Source: Acidobacteriota bacterium
GTDB taxonomy: Bacteria > Acidobacteriota > UBA890
Assembly (NCBI GenBank): GCA_002722645.1
Contig: PBML01000008.1
Location: forward strand, 8,276 to 16,676
Direction: 5' to 3'
Length of the DNA stretch: 8,401 nt
The position numbers were made by a program, and so were the translations under genes. Shown here piece after piece: positions 6,784-8,401 of this stretch. Within the stretch, counting starts at the first letter, position 1; the number at the start of each line of letters is the position of its first letter. The notes beneath the pieces are model-generated. The model ran no database searches. It was not told the origin of the DNA and worked only from the letters and a program-made list of their open reading frames with translations.

Positions 6784-8253
6784 ATGAAAAGAACAACGAA
6801 CCGTAGGGACTTCCCAAGGCTGCTTTGTTTGGTTGCGGCAACGTTCGTACTGGTTAGCTTTGTAAGCTTCCCCAGTATTGGTCAGCCTGTCCAGGACTGG
6901 AAGGACGATGAGTACCCAACCACTGCCGGAGCAGCACTGCGATTCTATGAGGGCTGGACAGATAATTGGACCCACGGCCCGGCGGAGATGTTCCTGACCA
7001 TTGAAGAGCGTGAGATTTGGGAGGGCCTGGAAGATACCCAGCAGCGCAAGGAGTTTATCAAATGGTTTTGGGACCGACGGGATCCCGACGGTAGGCAGGT
7101 CGGCAACAACTTCAAGGAAACGTTTTATGAAAACGTTGCCGAGTCGAATAGGAAGTACCGTGGCATCCCGAAGGGCTGGAGATCTGATCGTGGACGGGTC
7201 CACGTTATGTTTGGAGAATCAGGTTATGTCAGTCGCCGGGGTTCGCAGTCCCTCTTTGGCCGTTCTGGGGGGGAATTTGAGGTGTGGACCTATTATAACT
7301 TGGGGAGCAATCTTGCCTTCCGCGGGGTCACCGGTGAGTTCTTGGTGTACTTCATCGAGACAAGTATTGGCCGTTTCGAAATCTACGACTTTCAGTGGGG
7401 GCCGGGCGTCTGGGATCGTAATTTGCGTTGGGCGTTCGACTATACGATTGACGACAGCATAGTTGACCCGATCATGGAGTTTGAAACCGGTGAGTCGTCC
7501 GGGGCCTATGTACGAGAGATTATCGATGGGACGCTGTCGATCCAGATCCCTCTAGAAACCTGGGGCGAGGTTGGCAGGGGCAGCATGGTTTCAGTGCCGG
7601 TTCAGGTCAGGCTTAGCGATCTGCTGTTCCAGCCCGATGATGGCCAGTTTGTCGCCGCGCTCGAGACAAGCTTAACGGTGGGGCGGAGTGGCAGCACAGA
7701 TGATTCTGTACAGGTATCGGAAATGTGGGAGATTCGTCTAGGGGAAGAGGAGTTGTTGGCGGTCGGCAATGGATCCCTTTTTTTCCCGGTCACGGTAGCG
7801 GCAGAACCTGGCACGTACCAGGCGAAGCTGAAGGTGTCGCACCCGCTCCCCGCTACGGAGGCCGAGTGGGATCAACTTGTAGAGGTTACTGCGGACCCAG
7901 CTATTGCGATTGTTGTCGGACATGCCTCCCTCCCATTAGATCTGTCCAACGATTCAGCCGTCGGTGTCTTAATCGCGGATGGGGTGCCCTTCGATAGCGG
8001 CGGACTACTGGTTATTGGAGCCTGGATGAACGGACTTAAACCCAATATTGAGGCGCTGGCTGTGCAACTTGAAACGGTGGACGGCGGGACGCTTGCCCTT
8101 AGTTTGGAGGAAGTCCACTGGTTAGGTGATATCGATGGTCCCTTACTCGTAAATGCTCGCATCCCTGAGGTTGACACCGGGGACTACCGGCTCCGTGTAG
8201 ATTTCGGGGATGGTTTCGAAGTAACCTCCGCGCCGGTCAAGGTGGCGCACTGA
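6784..8253 (+). CDS. GWxTD domain-containing exported protein
   Basis: The protein has 489 residues. The N-terminus is a signal peptide with NRRDFPR at residues 6-12, resembling the twin-arginine (Tat) motif S/T-RR-x-F-L-K, then a hydrophobic core (about 13-29) and likely cleavage near SIGQ (31-34). The GWxTD domain follows (about 50-205): FLTIEEREIWEGL, RKEFIKWFWDRRDPDG (88-103), FKETFYENVAESNRKY, GWRSDRGRVHVMFGE (131-145) and a later FEVWTYY. The signature has Ser134 in place of the usual Thr. In the family, this domain occurs in exported proteins of Acidobacteriota, Bacteroidota and related phyla; its biochemical role is not established. The remainder (about 235-489) is strand-rich with two or so Ig-like segments, ending in YRLRVDFGDGFEVTSAPVKV, which suggests a surface or periplasmic binding architecture. 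The ATG start is chosen because it begins the signal peptide; the Shine-Dalgarno signal is weak. It is followed 59 bases later by a DUF507 gene on the same strand. Confidence 0.9.
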   Translation: MKRTTNRRDFPRLLCLVAATFVLVSFVSFPSIGQPVQDWKDDEYPTTAGAALRFYEGWTDNWTHGPAEMFLTIEEREIWEGLEDTQQRKEFIKWFWDRRDPDGRQVGNNFKETFYENVAESNRKYRGIPKGWRSDRGRVHVMFGESGYVSRRGSQSLFGRSGGEFEVWTYYNLGSNLAFRGVTGEFLVYFIETSIGRFEIYDFQWGPGVWDRNLRWAFDYTIDDSIVDPIMEFETGESSGAYVREIIDGTLSIQIPLETWGEVGRGSMVSVPVQVRLSDLLFQPDDGQFVAALETSLTVGRSGSTDDSVQVSEMWEIRLGEEELLAVGNGSLFFPVTVAAEPGTYQAKLKVSHPLPATEAEWDQLVEVTADPAIAIVVGHASLPLDLSNDSAVGVLIADGVPFDSGGLLVIGAWMNGLKPNIEALAVQLETVDGGTLALSLEEVHWLGDIDGPLLVNARIPEVDTGDYRLRVDFGDGFEVTSAPVKVAH

Positions 8254-8261
8254 TTGCTCCG

Positions 8262-8270
8262 TGCTAGCAT
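8262..8270 (+). promoter_or_regulatory. Possible extended -10 element for the DUF507 gene
   Basis: TGCTAGCAT fits the extended -10 form TGnTAnnnT, begins nine bases after the GWxTD stop codon, and shares TGCTAnnnT with the element before the amidohydrolase-like gene. No -35 is evident. It would give a leader of about 35 bases before the ATG at 8313. No terminator hairpin separates the two genes, so read-through from the GWxTD gene is equally possible. Confidence 0.35.
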
Positions 8271-8312
8271 CGGGGCGGTGTTCCGTCTCGCTTTCCTCCG
8301 GGTCCGGCTACC

Positions 8313-8401
8313 ATGCGCTTGAATAGCGGACAGATCGAAGATATCGCTAACCGCGTCGTCCGCGGGCTCGCTAAGCGTGGATTCTTCGATGTTGAAAATG
8401 C
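8313..8401 (+). CDS. DUF507 family protein (partial, N-terminus only)
   Basis: Only the first 29 codons are in the window; the gene continues past the right edge. The protein begins MRLNSGQIEDIANRVVRGLA and continues KRGFFDVEN. This closely resembles the DUF507 (PF04368) N-terminus, which typically starts M-[KR]-L-x-x-x-Q-[IV]-E-x-[IL]-A-x-[KR]-[IV], followed by a helix and a Leu/Gly-rich turn. The family is small, cytosolic and of unknown function, and is common in Acidobacteriota, Aquificota and former Deltaproteobacteria. The ATG is the natural family start; no Shine-Dalgarno site is seen. Recognition rests on a short segment, so the call is good but not certain. Confidence 0.72.
   Translation, partial: MRLNSGQIEDIANRVVRGLAKRGFFDVEN

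Overview
This window looks like ordinary bacterial chromosome with a G+C content that is mid-range by eye. It has tightly packed genes on both strands and no phage, insertion sequence, CRISPR array or RNA gene that I can recognise. The pairing of a GWxTD-domain secreted protein with the start of a DUF507-family gene, plus several exported proteins of poorly known function, fits Acidobacteriota or a related Gram-negative phylum. This placement is an inference from gene content, because no marker gene is present.

Region by region: positions 1-2981 form a minus-strand cluster read right to left. It consists of an exported amidohydrolase-fold protein (YtcJ/NfdA type), then a small NTF2-like lipoprotein, then a HEAT-repeat lipoprotein that runs off the left edge. 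All three begin with signal peptides ending in a cysteine at or near a lipobox, so the cluster probably encodes envelope lipoproteins. Divergent from it, separated by 78 bases between the two ATGs, is a large secreted protein with a transglutaminase-like domain (3060-5273, plus). Its 3' end overlaps by 24 bases the 3' end of a convergent cytosolic M20 metallopeptidase gene (5250-6617, minus). A 166-base divergent intergenic region then leads to a GWxTD-domain exported protein (6784-8253, plus), followed by the first 29 codons of a DUF507 gene (8313 to the right edge).

The most notable points are these. The amidohydrolase is a full-length open frame but has lost nearly all the metal ligands expected of its family, so it looks like a pseudoenzyme. 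The neighbouring transglutaminase-like domain has Ala where the catalytic Cys should be. The divergent promoter region between these two genes contains a TTGACA-17-TACTTT promoter and an extended -10 (TGCTACACT), each placed so that transcription would start at the A of the ATG. This suggests leaderless mRNAs and decides the start of the transglutaminase-like gene. In contrast, the operon-internal HEAT-repeat gene has a perfect TAAGGAGG ribosome binding site.

Functionally, the left half suggests a periplasmic or outer-membrane protein set in which enzyme folds may be used as binding scaffolds. The M20 peptidase is a conventional, catalytically complete housekeeping or peptide-scavenging enzyme. 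I see no direct evidence of a named defence, secretion or biosynthetic system.
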